Shown one piece after another: positions 25,446 to 34,144 of a DNA stretch of 64,000 nt. The translations under genes were made by a program, and so were the position numbers. Position 1 is the stretch's first letter; every line of letters starts with the position of its first letter. The DNA is from Mucilaginibacter frigoritolerans (GTDB taxonomy: Bacteria; Bacteroidota; Bacteroidia; Sphingobacteriales; Sphingobacteriaceae), in assembly GCF_007830615.1 (NCBI RefSeq), contig NZ_VLLI01000002.1, forward strand, positions 62,001-126,000, given 5' to 3'. A model generated the notes under the pieces. That model did no database searches and was not told the DNA's origin. It saw only the letters and a program-made list of their open reading frames with translations.

Positions 25446-28163
25446 ATGAAAAAGATCCTCTTCTTATTTCTTGCCTTACACCTGTCGGGATTAGGTTTTG
25501 CACAGGTAAAAGTGGAACACTTGCTTACCGAAAATCAAACTGATCCACTTTCTATTGATGCTTTAACCCCACGATTCAGCTGGCAAATAACCGAAGCGAA
25601 TAAGAGGAGCGTAATGCAATCGGCATATGAAATTAAAGTAAAAAAAGGCAATCATGCATTATGGAGCAGCGGTAAAGTAATATCCGATCAATCCATATAT
25701 GTGCCTTATAAAGGTGAAACACTGGTATCGGGCCAGAAATATACCTGGCAGGTAAGGGTTTGGGATAATTCAGGGAATGCTTCTGGATGGAGTGCTCCGG
25801 CTAGCTGGCAAATGGGCCTGCTTTCGCCAGCCGATTGGAAAGCACAATGGATAACCCCTGGTTTTGCTGAAGATTCGGTAACAAGGCCTAGCCCCTTGTT
25901 CCGTAAGGCCTTTTCTTTATCTAAAAAAGTGGCATCAGCTACCGCTTATATTACCTCTCATGGCTTGTACGAGGCACAAATAAATGGTCACCGTGTAGGC
26001 ACCGCCTTCTTAACCCCCGGCTGGACCAGCTATAACAAACGCCTGCAATACCAGGCCTATGATGTTACCGCTTTATTACAACAGGGCAAAAATGCCGTAG
26101 GCGCCACCTTGGGCAGTGGCTGGTATCGCGGCCATTTTGGTTATAATCCAACACCTAACCTGTACGGCAAAGATATTGCCTTGCTTTTGCAAATTGATAT
26201 TACTTATACCGATGGCACAAAAGCTACTATAATATCTGACGATAGCTGGAAATCATCAACAGGGCCCGTTCGTTTTGCTGAAATTTATTACGGGGCCACC
26301 ATTGATGACCGCATGCAGCAAAAAAATTGGTCGACCACTAATTTTGATGATAAGGGCTGGTATGGGGTAACTGTAAAAGACTTTACCAAAAACACACTGA
26401 TAGCTACCTATAATGAGCCGGTGCGCAAGCATGAAACGTTTAAACCCGTAAAAATATTTACAACCCCTAAAGGCGAAAAGGTAATTGACTTTGGCCAAAA
26501 CCTGGTAGGATGGGTACAAATGAAAGTAACCGGGAAATCCGGAGATAAAATAACACTGTCACATGCTGAGGTAATTGACAAAGCAGGCAATTTTTATACC
26601 GACAACTTAAGAACAGCCCGCTCACAGAATGTATACATCCTTAACGGAGAAGGAGAGGAAACTTTTGAGCCTCAATTTACCTGGCAGGGTTTCAGATACA
26701 TTAAGGTAGAGGGATACCCCGGCGATTTAAAGCCTGAAGATTTTACCGCAATCGCTTTATATTCTGACATGGCCCCTACTGGAACTTTCAACTGTTCCAA
26801 TACACTTATTAACCAGTTGCAGCATAATATTCAGTGGGGACAAAAGGGGAACTTCCTGGATGTGCCCACAGATTGCCCGCAGCGGGATGAACGCCTGGGC
26901 TGGACAGGCGATGCACAGGTTTTTTCGCGCACGGCAACTTACAATATGAACGTGCACAACTTTTTTGCCAAATGGCTTAAGGATGTTGCAGCAGATCAAT
27001 ACGAAAGTGGGAGCGTGCCATTTGTTATCCCCAATGTAATTGCACAGGGACTTAAGTCAGGTCCTGGGGCAAGCACCGGCTGGGCTGATGTATCCACCAT
27101 TATTCCATGGAACATGTATCTGGCTTATGGCGATAAAAGGATACTGGAAGACCAGTACAGCAGTATGAAGGCCTGGGTTGATTATATGCAACATCAAAGT
27201 AAAAATGACCTTTGGAACACTGGCAATCACTTTGGCGATTGGCTTTTTTATAGCGAAAATGACGATAATGATGGGCATTCGGCCATTACCAGTAAATATT
27301 TAATAGCCCAGTGTTTTTACGCTTATTCAACCCAACTGCTTATTAATGCCGCAGAAGTTTTGGGTAAAACAGAAGATGTGGCCTACTATAATAACCTTTT
27401 AGCGCAAGTAAAAGCTGCTTACTTAAAGGAATATGTAACACCAAACGGCTTAATCTCATCTGATACCCAAACGGCTTATGTACTTGCCCTGCAGTTTGAT
27501 ATGCTGCCCGAAGGTTTAAGGCAACAAGCTGCCGACAGGCTGGTGGCAAACATTCATCGTTATAACAATCACTTAACTACTGGCTTTTTGGGTACCCCAT
27601 ATCTTTGCCATGTGTTGAGTCGTTTTGGTTATGCTGATGTTGCTTACCGGCTATTATTGCAGGATACTTATCCGTCTTGGCTTTACCCTGTAAAAATGGG
27701 TGCCACCACTATTTGGGAAAGATGGGATGGCATAAAACCTGATGGTACCTTCGAAACACCAACCATGAACTCATATAACCACTATGCCTATGGTGCCATT
27801 GGCGATTGGATGTATCGTGTAATTGCAGGTATTGATACCAAAACTGATGGTCCGGGATATAAACAAATCACCATAAAGCCAACCATTGGTGGTAAATTAC
27901 AATTTGCTGCAGCTGATTATGAAACCAATTATGGAAAAGTAAGCTCGCACTGGAAACTGGATAATGGGAATTTAATACTGGATGTAGAAATCCCCGCAAA
28001 TACAACAGCAACCATTTATATACCCGTAAGTAATAATGGCACCGTAACAGAAAGCGGTAAGCCCGTTAATACCGATGCTGCTATCAAATTAGCCGAACCG
28101 ATAAGCGGATATCTGGTAGTAAGTGTAGGTTCAGGCAGTTACCATTTTATTTCAACCCTGTAA
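25446..28163 (+). CDS. Alpha-L-rhamnosidase, GH78
   Basis: 905 aa with a signal peptide (FLFLALHLSGLGFAQ). An N-terminal fibronectin-like domain (SAYEIKVKKG .. YTWQVRVWD) is followed by beta-sandwich domains. The (alpha/alpha)6 catalytic barrel starts near residue 450, with the signature DVPTDCPQRDERLGWTGDA containing the acidic catalytic residues; ATTIWERWDGIKPDG lies near the end and supplies a further catalytic Glu. A C-terminal beta-sandwich domain closes the protein. It hydrolyses terminal alpha-L-rhamnose from plant or bacterial polysaccharides in the periplasm. No SusC/SusD or sensor is adjacent, so it is not part of a classical polysaccharide locus. Confidence 0.94.
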   Translation: MKKILFLFLALHLSGLGFAQVKVEHLLTENQTDPLSIDALTPRFSWQITEANKRSVMQSAYEIKVKKGNHALWSSGKVISDQSIYVPYKGETLVSGQKYTWQVRVWDNSGNASGWSAPASWQMGLLSPADWKAQWITPGFAEDSVTRPSPLFRKAFSLSKKVASATAYITSHGLYEAQINGHRVGTAFLTPGWTSYNKRLQYQAYDVTALLQQGKNAVGATLGSGWYRGHFGYNPTPNLYGKDIALLLQIDITYTDGTKATIISDDSWKSSTGPVRFAEIYYGATIDDRMQQKNWSTTNFDDKGWYGVTVKDFTKNTLIATYNEPVRKHETFKPVKIFTTPKGEKVIDFGQNLVGWVQMKVTGKSGDKITLSHAEVIDKAGNFYTDNLRTARSQNVYILNGEGEETFEPQFTWQGFRYIKVEGYPGDLKPEDFTAIALYSDMAPTGTFNCSNTLINQLQHNIQWGQKGNFLDVPTDCPQRDERLGWTGDAQVFSRTATYNMNVHNFFAKWLKDVAADQYESGSVPFVIPNVIAQGLKSGPGASTGWADVSTIIPWNMYLAYGDKRILEDQYSSMKAWVDYMQHQSKNDLWNTGNHFGDWLFYSENDDNDGHSAITSKYLIAQCFYAYSTQLLINAAEVLGKTEDVAYYNNLLAQVKAAYLKEYVTPNGLISSDTQTAYVLALQFDMLPEGLRQQAADRLVANIHRYNNHLTTGFLGTPYLCHVLSRFGYADVAYRLLLQDTYPSWLYPVKMGATTIWERWDGIKPDGTFETPTMNSYNHYAYGAIGDWMYRVIAGIDTKTDGPGYKQITIKPTIGGKLQFAAADYETNYGKVSSHWKLDNGNLILDVEIPANTTATIYIPVSNNGTVTESGKPVNTDAAIKLAEPISGYLVVSVGSGSYHFISTL

Positions 28164-28204
28164 AAATTAGCTTTACCGTTCCTATGTACATTATCTGAAT
28201 TTTA

Positions 28205-28303
28205 GCCCCCTTTAAATCTCCCCCGGTAGGGGAGACTTTAGCTTCGCTCGCGTTTATTTTCTGAAGTCCTTCCGCCTATAGGCGTAGAGGATTTAGGAGG
28301 GGC
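28205..28303. repeat. REP-like palindrome, copy 3
   Basis: Same architecture as copy 1, without the insertion of copy 2: GCCCCCTTTAAATC .. GGATTTAGGAGGGGC arms with inner CCCCCGGTAGGGG and CCGCCTATAGGCG parts. Lies between the GH78 stop and the stop of the converging small lipoprotein gene. Confidence 0.78.
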
Positions 28304-28306
28304 TTC

Positions 28307-28468
28307 TTATTTTCTGAATAAGGAAATAACCCAAATGATAATAGCAATAACAACAATAACCGAAATTATGCCCACTACTGCACCGGCTTTAAAAATCCCG
28401 GCAATTACCGAGCAGCTACTCAGGCACAAAAGCAGCAGGATAACTGATAAATAACTTAACTTTTTCAT
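28307..28468 (-). CDS. Small lipoprotein-like membrane peptide
   Basis: 53 codons, ATG at 28468. The product starts MKKLSYLSVILLLLCLSSCS, a lipoprotein signal with the lipobox LSSC. After a short GIFKAGA segment comes a very hydrophobic helix (VVGIISVIVVIAIIIWVISL) and a basic end FRK. This small family (lipobox, then IFKAG, then a membrane helix) is widespread in Bacteroidota and usually of unknown function, sometimes mislabelled phosphatidate cytidylyltransferase. It converges with the GH78 gene through REP-like copy 3. Confidence 0.7.
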   Translation of the reverse strand: MKKLSYLSVILLLLCLSSCSVIAGIFKAGAVVGIISVIVVIAIIIWVISLFRK

Positions 28469-28612
28469 GGTAAGTGTTTTAATTTGAATAGTATAATAAC
28501 AAAAAGACCAAATAAGTTTTATACTGTTTAAAAAGGTTCATTAAGGTGGTTGGTCAAAATAACACCAGCTCATATTTTCTTACTACTTTTACCTTTCGCA
28601 ATCCAATTATTA

Positions 28613-29032
28613 ATGAGCAATTCTTTTAACCGCCCTATACGTGTATTAGTTGCCAAAGTGGGCCTTGACGGTCACGACCGCGGAGCCCGCATTATTGCTA
28701 CCTCGCTACGCGATGCCGGCATGGAAGTAATTTATACCGGACTGCGACAAACACCCGAAATGGTAGTAAATACCGCTTTACAAGAAGATGTGGACGCCAT
28801 TGGTATTTCTATACTATCAGGTGCCCACATGACAGTTTTCCCCAAGATCATCAACCTAATAAAAGAAAAAAAAATGGACGATGTTTTGGTAACGGGTGGA
28901 GGTATTATCCCGCAGGATGATATGAATGAGTTAAAAAAATTAGGCGTAGGTGAACTTTTTCCACCGGGTACCCATACACAAGATATTGTTACTTATATAA
29001 CCAATTGGGTGCACAAGCACCGCAATTTCTAA
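28613..29032 (+). CDS. Stand-alone cobalamin-binding protein (methylmalonyl-CoA mutase C-terminal type)
   Basis: 139 aa from MSNSFNRP; the upstream in-frame extension overlaps a probable promoter (TTACCTTTCG). It is a complete B12-binding Rossmann domain: [10 protein letters not shown] carries the DxHxxG motif whose His replaces dimethylbenzimidazole as lower axial ligand, followed by GISILSGAH (SxL) and [11 protein letters not shown] (GG). This equals the C-terminal domain of acyl-CoA mutases, so the protein is probably the small subunit of a two-part CoA-carbonyl mutase. The catalytic TIM-barrel subunit is not in the window. An enoyl-CoA hydratase gene follows after 11 bases, implying a role in acyl-CoA metabolism. 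Confidence 0.88.
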   Translation: MSNSFNRPIRVLVAKVGLDGHDRGARIIATSLRDAGMEVIYTGLRQTPEMVVNTALQEDVDAIGISILSGAHMTVFPKIINLIKEKKMDDVLVTGGGIIPQDDMNELKKLGVGELFPPGTHTQDIVTYITNWVHKHRNF

Positions 29033-29043
29033 AACATTAAACT

Positions 29044-29826
29044 ATGTCATTCCAAAATTTACTGATAGAACATAAAGGGCGCATCCAGTATATTATTATT
29101 AATCGCGAAAGCAAACTGAATGCATTAAATAAAGCTACCATTGCCGAATTGCATACCGCATTTTACGAAGCTTTTCATAATCCGGCAGTTGGAGGAATTA
29201 TATTAACAGGGGCCGGAGCAAAAGCTTTTGTGGCTGGTGCCGATATTTCAGAATTTGCCGGTCTTGATGTCAATGCCGGGCGCGAACTGGCAAGACTTGG
29301 CCAATCATTGGTTTTTAATGCGATAGAAAATGGCAATAAGCCTGTTATAGCAGCTATTAATGGTTTTGCCTTAGGTGGAGGATTGGAATTGGCTATGGCC
29401 TGTCATATCAGGGTTGCTGCCGATTCTGCCAAAATGGGCCTGCCGGAAGTTACTTTGGGATTGATGCCTGGCTATGGCGGTACACAGCGTTTAACCCAAC
29501 TAGTGGGTAAAGGCAAGGCCCTTGAAATGATTATGACGGCCGATATGATCACTGCTACTGAAGCCCATCAGTACAGATTAGTTAACCACGTAACAAGCGC
29601 CGAAGAACTGCTGCCTAAAGCAGAAGAAATACTAAATAAGATTCTATTACGTGCCCCATTGGCTATTTCGGCTGCTATAACTGCTGTAAATGCAGCGGCG
29701 AAAGATGGTATAAACGGTTTCGAAATTGAGATGGATGAATTCGGGAAATGCTTTAAAACGAAGGATCTTCAGGAAGGAATTTCGGCATTTTTACAAAAGC
29801 GAAAACCAGAATTTAAGGGCGAGTAA
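29044..29826 (+). CDS. Enoyl-CoA hydratase/isomerase family protein
   Basis: 260 aa, normal crotonase length. Oxyanion-hole segments GAGAKAFVAGADISEF and INGFALGGGLELAMAC are clear. The two catalytic acidic residues fall in the expected loop (VTLGLMPGYGGTQRL shows Gly/Met where short-chain hydratases have PEVTLGxxPGxGGTQR; the PEVTLG Glu is kept). The likely reaction is hydration of a trans-2-enoyl-CoA. It is co-transcribed with the B12-binding protein, which suggests a branched- or short-chain acyl-CoA route. Confidence 0.9.
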   Translation: MSFQNLLIEHKGRIQYIIINRESKLNALNKATIAELHTAFYEAFHNPAVGGIILTGAGAKAFVAGADISEFAGLDVNAGRELARLGQSLVFNAIENGNKPVIAAINGFALGGGLELAMACHIRVAADSAKMGLPEVTLGLMPGYGGTQRLTQLVGKGKALEMIMTADMITATEAHQYRLVNHVTSAEELLPKAEEILNKILLRAPLAISAAITAVNAAAKDGINGFEIEMDEFGKCFKTKDLQEGISAFLQKRKPEFKGE

Positions 29827-29996
29827 GTGTGATTTTTACACTACCCTGACCAAAGAACCCATATGGTCAAAAATTATCTTGTTATCAATCAAGCGATTGA
29901 ATAATCGTGACATTTGAATGAAAAAAGATAAATGATTTGTGCTGTTACTTTGTTCCGTGTTTTAACAAACACATAATAATTTAATAACATACAATC

Positions 29997-30596
29997 ATGA
30001 AAAGTTCATTTAAAATTTCAGCTTTAATCTTAGCATTTGCAGGTTTAAGCTTCGGTGCAAAAGCACAAACAGCCACTACTAAATCTTCAACTTCGTCAAA
30101 CGGAATAATTTTAAGCATAGGTGTTGACGCGGGTTTACCTACAGGTAGCAGTTTTAAAAATGCCTATGACTGGAACTTAGGTGGTTCAGTTCAAGCTGAC
30201 ATCCCGGTTATTTCAAACTCACTTTATGTTACTGTAAACGCAGGTTATGATAACATATTTGGTAAAAATAACGTTGACGGTTTAGGCGTTGATGCTACTA
30301 ACATCCAGTTATTACCGGTAAAAGCAGGTTTAAAGTATTTTATCGTTCCTCACTTTTATGTACAAGGTGAAGCAGGTGCATCTTTCTTATTAAATAAATC
30401 AAGTCTTGCTGCCGACAAAACTGCCGCTTTTGTTTACGCTCCTCAACTAGGTTATCAGTTCCCATTGGGTGGCAAAAGCTATCTTGATGCAGGTGTAAGA
30501 TATGAAGGTAACAGCAGCTTTTACAATGGCTCTGGTAACGATGTTAAATTTAACTTCGTTGGCTTACGTGTAGCTTACGCATTTTCTACAAAGTAA
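29997..30596 (+). CDS. Outer-membrane beta-barrel protein
   Basis: 199 aa. A signal peptide (ISALILAFAGLSFGAKAQ) is followed by an OmpW/OmpA-like eight-stranded barrel: alternating hydrophobic strands such as SLYVTVNAGYDNIF and LLPVKAGLKYFIVPHFYVQGE, and a C-terminal strand ending VGLRVAYAFSTK. No peptidoglycan-binding domain is present. Codon use is strongly biased and the 5' region is an AT-rich leader, both common for abundant outer-membrane proteins. It is single-gene and ends at a clear terminator. A precise ligand or role cannot be seen. Confidence 0.85.
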   Translation: MKSSFKISALILAFAGLSFGAKAQTATTKSSTSSNGIILSIGVDAGLPTGSSFKNAYDWNLGGSVQADIPVISNSLYVTVNAGYDNIFGKNNVDGLGVDATNIQLLPVKAGLKYFIVPHFYVQGEAGASFLLNKSSLAADKTAAFVYAPQLGYQFPLGGKSYLDAGVRYEGNSSFYNGSGNDVKFNFVGLRVAYAFSTK

Positions 30597-30619
30597 AATT
30601 TTTACGCACTACTATTAAC

Positions 30620-30644
30620 AAAAGGGGGCCATAAGCCTCCTTTT
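30620..30644 (+). terminator. Intrinsic terminator of the barrel gene
   Basis: AAAAGGGGGC / GCCTCCTTTT stem (one wobble pair) with loop CATAA, running into TTTTGTTGTTT. The following 200 bases to the response regulator gene hold no feature I can identify. Confidence 0.8.
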
Positions 30645-30846
30645 GTTGTTTATACAACTTTTTGTTGCTTAAAAACGTATGATAGGATTAAATTCATAAA
30701 TTAGCAGATTAGTATGATAATTACCGCATAAAACCTTTATTTGTAACTATAAATAGCTAAATTGAAATATTATTGGGCAGCTGGTTCACATATAAAAATG
30801 GCTTAAAATAGCTTCATATTGCTTAAAAATATATAATTTAATACTA

Positions 30847-32256
30847 ATGAAAAAAATACTCATCATTGATGATGAAGTTAATGTTGCGTTATTACTCTCA
30901 AAATTTTTAACGCGAAACGGATTTGATGTTACTACCGCATCAACCGGTACTATTGGGATGGAGTACCTGAAAACCGGGGACTTTAACCTTGTTTTGTGCG
31001 ATTTCAGGCTGGAGGATACAGATGGGCGAGAGATGCTTAAAAATATTAAAACGCAATATCCAAAAACCGGTGTTATTATTATTACCGGTTACTCGGATAT
31101 AAAAATGGCCGTTGAGCTTATAAAAATGGGTGCATATGATTATATCACCAAACCATTATACCCCGATGAAATATTAAATACTATTACCAAGGCTATTGAA
31201 ACACACTATGCCCTGGTTGAAAACGTTGTAGAAAACGTAACCCCGGATAAATCAAGCCGGGAAATAAAAAAACAAGCTTTTGCCGGTGAGTTTGTTGTTG
31301 GTACCAGTAAGGCATCAAAAGAATTACTCAGGCAAATTGAATTGGTAGCCCCTACCAATTACAGCGTAATTATTTTAGGTGAAAGTGGTACCGGTAAAGA
31401 ATCGGTAGCAAAAAGTATTCATTTAAATAGCCCACGTTATAACCAGCCATTTATAGCGATGGATTGCGGGTCATTAACCAAAGAGCTTGCAGCAAGTGAG
31501 TTTTTCGGTCACGAAAAGGGATCTTTTACAGGCGCACTGTATACCAAAATAGGCCATTTTGAAATGTCCAATGGCGGAACTTTATTTTTAGATGAGGTAG
31601 GAAACCTGTCATACGAAATACAGGCAGCATTACTAAGAACGGTGCAGGAACGTAAGGTAAAGCGAATCGGCAGCACCAAAGAGATCAACCTGGATGTACG
31701 CATCATCATAGCTACCAATGAAAACCTGCAGGAAGGCATCCAAAAAGGAAAATTCAGGGAAGATTTGTATCATCGCTTCAACGAGTTCAGTATTTATATA
31801 CCGCCACTGCGAGACCGTGGTAATGATATTATGCTGCTGGCCGATCATTTTTTGAGGCTGGCTAACCATGAACTGGGTAGAAACGTTACTGCCTTTTCGC
31901 CAGAGGTGATAGAGTGTTTTATGAACTATCGCTGGCAGGGAAATATACGGGAATTAAAAAATGTTGTACGCCGGGCAGCATTGCTTACCGAAGGCAATGA
32001 GATTTTAATGAAAGCGTTACCGCTCGAAATATCAAACTTTAAAATACCCGTATATGATTACTCGAATAACCACACCGAACAGGTAGAGGTTAAAGAACCA
32101 AGGCACGACTTAAAAAATGCGGCACTTGAAGCGGAGTATGAAACCATTTTAAAAGTGCTGCGCGAAGTAAACTTCAATAAAACAAAAGCAGCCGAAATAT
32201 TAAACATTGATAGAAAAACGCTCTATAATAAAATGAAAGCCATTAACATAAAATAA
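30847..32256 (+). CDS. NtrC-family sigma-54-dependent response regulator
   Basis: 469 aa. A receiver domain (1-120) has the acidic pair DD at 8-9, phospho-acceptor Asp52 in VLCDFRLED, and Lys102 in TKP. The AAA+ domain (about 148-385) has Walker A GESGTGKE (178-185), the sigma-54 contact loop as GSFTGA (225-230, where the canonical loop is GAFTGA), Walker B TLFLDE, and an arginine finger region. A Fis-type helix-turn-helix (about 430-469, NKTKAAEILNIDRKTLYNKM) ends the protein. It activates RpoN-dependent promoters when phosphorylated. No full kinase gene is adjacent; the only neighbour is a 74-codon protein resembling a kinase dimerisation helix. Confidence 0.95.
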   Translation: MKKILIIDDEVNVALLLSKFLTRNGFDVTTASTGTIGMEYLKTGDFNLVLCDFRLEDTDGREMLKNIKTQYPKTGVIIITGYSDIKMAVELIKMGAYDYITKPLYPDEILNTITKAIETHYALVENVVENVTPDKSSREIKKQAFAGEFVVGTSKASKELLRQIELVAPTNYSVIILGESGTGKESVAKSIHLNSPRYNQPFIAMDCGSLTKELAASEFFGHEKGSFTGALYTKIGHFEMSNGGTLFLDEVGNLSYEIQAALLRTVQERKVKRIGSTKEINLDVRIIIATNENLQEGIQKGKFREDLYHRFNEFSIYIPPLRDRGNDIMLLADHFLRLANHELGRNVTAFSPEVIECFMNYRWQGNIRELKNVVRRAALLTEGNEILMKALPLEISNFKIPVYDYSNNHTEQVEVKEPRHDLKNAALEAEYETILKVLREVNFNKTKAAEILNIDRKTLYNKMKAINIK

Positions 32257-32261
32257 AGAAG

Positions 32262-32486
32262 ATGGAAGGATTCGCAGACGATAACGAAACACACGGGAAC
32301 TTTGTTGATACAGAAACCTTGCGAAGCCTGAGGCATGATATTAATAACCAGCTCTCCAACGTATTGCTGGCGCTCGAACAACTTCGCTACGAAATACCTG
32401 ATGCATCAGAAGATTGTACCTTTTACATGGATTCTATATCTATCAGTGCAGCTAAAATAAATGCTTTGTTAAAAGCAACAGAATAG
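32262..32486 (+). CDS. Mini protein resembling an isolated histidine-kinase DHp/phosphotransfer segment
   Basis: 74 aa, starting five bases after the response regulator stop, so almost certainly co-translated. Residues about 20-45 read RSLRHDINNQLSNVLLALEQ, which closely resembles an H-box (His-Asp followed by an Asn/Asp pair and Leu heptads) of kinase dimerisation domains. A second helix (SISISAAKINALLKAT) follows. There is no ATPase domain, no membrane helix and no signal peptide. The probable role is to dock on, or exchange phosphate with, the linked NtrC-type regulator; this is an inference. The His could also be non-catalytic, making it an inhibitor. Confidence 0.7.
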   Translation: MEGFADDNETHGNFVDTETLRSLRHDINNQLSNVLLALEQLRYEIPDASEDCTFYMDSISISAAKINALLKATE

Positions 32487-32604
32487 TTCTGTATATCTCC
32501 GGTTATTTTTGTTAAATTCAATATCTGGTCATTAAATTTATTACAGTTTAAGGCCAAACCTTTTATTGCTTTTTCGCTTTATAAGGTAAAATAATTTAGC
32601 TTTA

Positions 32605-33654
32605 ATGTCAATTTTCAACTATAAACAGCGTAATAATATTATTCTGGCAAGCATTGTAATACTTGGTTGCTTCATTTTGTATTCATTAAGCGGTTTATTT
32701 AGTTCTATTTTAGGCGCCATTGTGCTCTTCACTATATTCAGGCCTGTTTATAAGCACTTCGTTGATAATAAACATTGGAATAAGACCCTGGTTACCCTAT
32801 TAATAATTTTTACCTCATTAGTTGTAGTTATTATTCCGTTAATGTCATTGAGTATACTGGTAGTTAATAAAATTGGCTCCATTAATCACAGTACATTTAA
32901 TTTACAGGAGTGGGTAACCAAAATTGATGCCTATGCCGGCCACAATTTTAATCAGCCACATATTGCCGAAAATACCATCCAAAAATTAGGCGTTTACGCT
33001 ACCGATCTGTTCCCTTCTATTGTGGGTAGTGCTGCCAGTATTTTTATCACCTTACTGGTAATGTATTTTTTGCTCTATTTTATGTTTACCCAGATAAAAG
33101 AATTTGAAGCAGGATTGCTCAGATATGCCCCTTTTCGCGAGCAACATGCTTTAAAATTTGCCAATGCCCTTCGCAATGCCACCTACTCAAACGTGTTGGG
33201 CCAGGGCATAATAGCTATTGTACAGGGAACCTTGCTGGCAAACGGGTTTTGGATATTTGGCTTACCCGATCCGATCTTCTGGGGAGTAATAGGCGCCTTT
33301 ATTTCATTTTTACCGGTTGTTGGTGCCCCAACACTTACCATACCAGCCGGTATTATTTTAATAGCCGAGGGCCATTCTTTAAAAGGAATATTGTTACTTG
33401 CATATGGGTTGCTGTTTATTGGCAATATTGACAATGTGTTAAGGATGATTATCAATAAACGGATTGCCAATACGCACCCCATTATATCCATTATCGGGGT
33501 TTTTATAGGTATACCGCTTTTTGGAATTTTAGGCCTGGTTTTTGGGCCTTTATTATTATCTTACTTTCTGTTGCTGCTGGAAATTTATGAAACAAACCGC
33601 ATGGCAGCTGACAGACTTGAACGAATACGCACTGGACCTGATAACATAAACTGA
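32605..33654 (+). CDS. AI-2E family permease
   Basis: 349 aa with about eight membrane helices. The family pattern is visible: paired helices near residues 10-45, a helix at 60-85, and a soluble stretch at 90-140. The C-terminal group contains GLPDPIFWGVIGAFISFLPVVGAP and HPIISIIGVFIGIPLFGILGLVFGPLLLS, the most conserved segment of AI-2E/PerM/YdiK proteins. Members have been proposed to export autoinducer-2 or to act in Na+/H+ exchange; the substrate here is unknown. A run of AT-rich sequence separates it from the regulator pair and from the YtxH gene. Confidence 0.9.
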   Translation: MSIFNYKQRNNIILASIVILGCFILYSLSGLFSSILGAIVLFTIFRPVYKHFVDNKHWNKTLVTLLIIFTSLVVVIIPLMSLSILVVNKIGSINHSTFNLQEWVTKIDAYAGHNFNQPHIAENTIQKLGVYATDLFPSIVGSAASIFITLLVMYFLLYFMFTQIKEFEAGLLRYAPFREQHALKFANALRNATYSNVLGQGIIAIVQGTLLANGFWIFGLPDPIFWGVIGAFISFLPVVGAPTLTIPAGIILIAEGHSLKGILLLAYGLLFIGNIDNVLRMIINKRIANTHPIISIIGVFIGIPLFGILGLVFGPLLLSYFLLLLEIYETNRMAADRLERIRTGPDNIN

Positions 33655-33798
33655 CAGATGATTATATTTGTGACACGTTTAGATTTCATGTTTTAAACGT
33701 ACAGATGTAACAAAATAGACAATTAGTCCGTTTTGTATCAATTGGCAGGATATTTAATTAAAATAAAAACAATTAATCAACTTTAAAATTTATAGTAT

Positions 33799-34065
33799 AT
33801 GAACGATAACTCAAAAGTATTTGTCGCATTGCTGGTAGGGCTGGCGGCAGGAGCAGCATTGGGCGTATTATTTGCACCAGACAAAGGAAATGAAACACGT
33901 GACAAACTTGCTGAATCATTAAAAAACCTTGGTGATTCAATAAAAGAAACAGCCACGGCTGAAATTGATAACCTGCTTAATTTAAAAGACAAGGTTGTTG
34001 GCAATATCAAAACAAAAATTAACGGCGCTGAACAAGAATACCAGGACGATCTGGAACACGCATAA
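33799..34065 (+). CDS. YtxH domain protein
   Basis: 88 aa. A single N-terminal membrane helix rich in Gly and Ala (VFVALLVGLAAGAALGVLFAP) is followed by the DKGNETRDKL motif and an amphipathic helix, the hallmarks of YtxH/gas-vesicle-like stress proteins. It is probably stress-induced and membrane-attached. It heads a three-gene group with a holin-like protein and a 143-aa protein, an arrangement frequent in Bacteroidota. A TATATTTG box at 33663-33670 could be its -7 element, with a leader of about 120 bases. Confidence 0.85.
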   Translation: MNDNSKVFVALLVGLAAGAALGVLFAPDKGNETRDKLAESLKNLGDSIKETATAEIDNLLNLKDKVVGNIKTKINGAEQEYQDDLEHA

Positions 34066-34081
34066 ACATAAAATCAATAGT

Positions 34082-34117
34082 TTTTAGTCCATAGTTATCA
34101 TAAAACTTGGACTAAAA
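34082..34117 (+). repeat. Perfect 10-bp inverted repeat in the YtxH/holin spacer
   Basis: TTTTAGTCCA (34082-34091) and TGGACTAAAA (34108-34117) flank a 16-base loop. It may attenuate or process the transcript between the two genes. GTCCATAGT-type words recur before trpC (about 37803-37840). Confidence 0.6.
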
Positions 34118-34144
34118 GCTGAAGATTAAACACTACAAACACCT

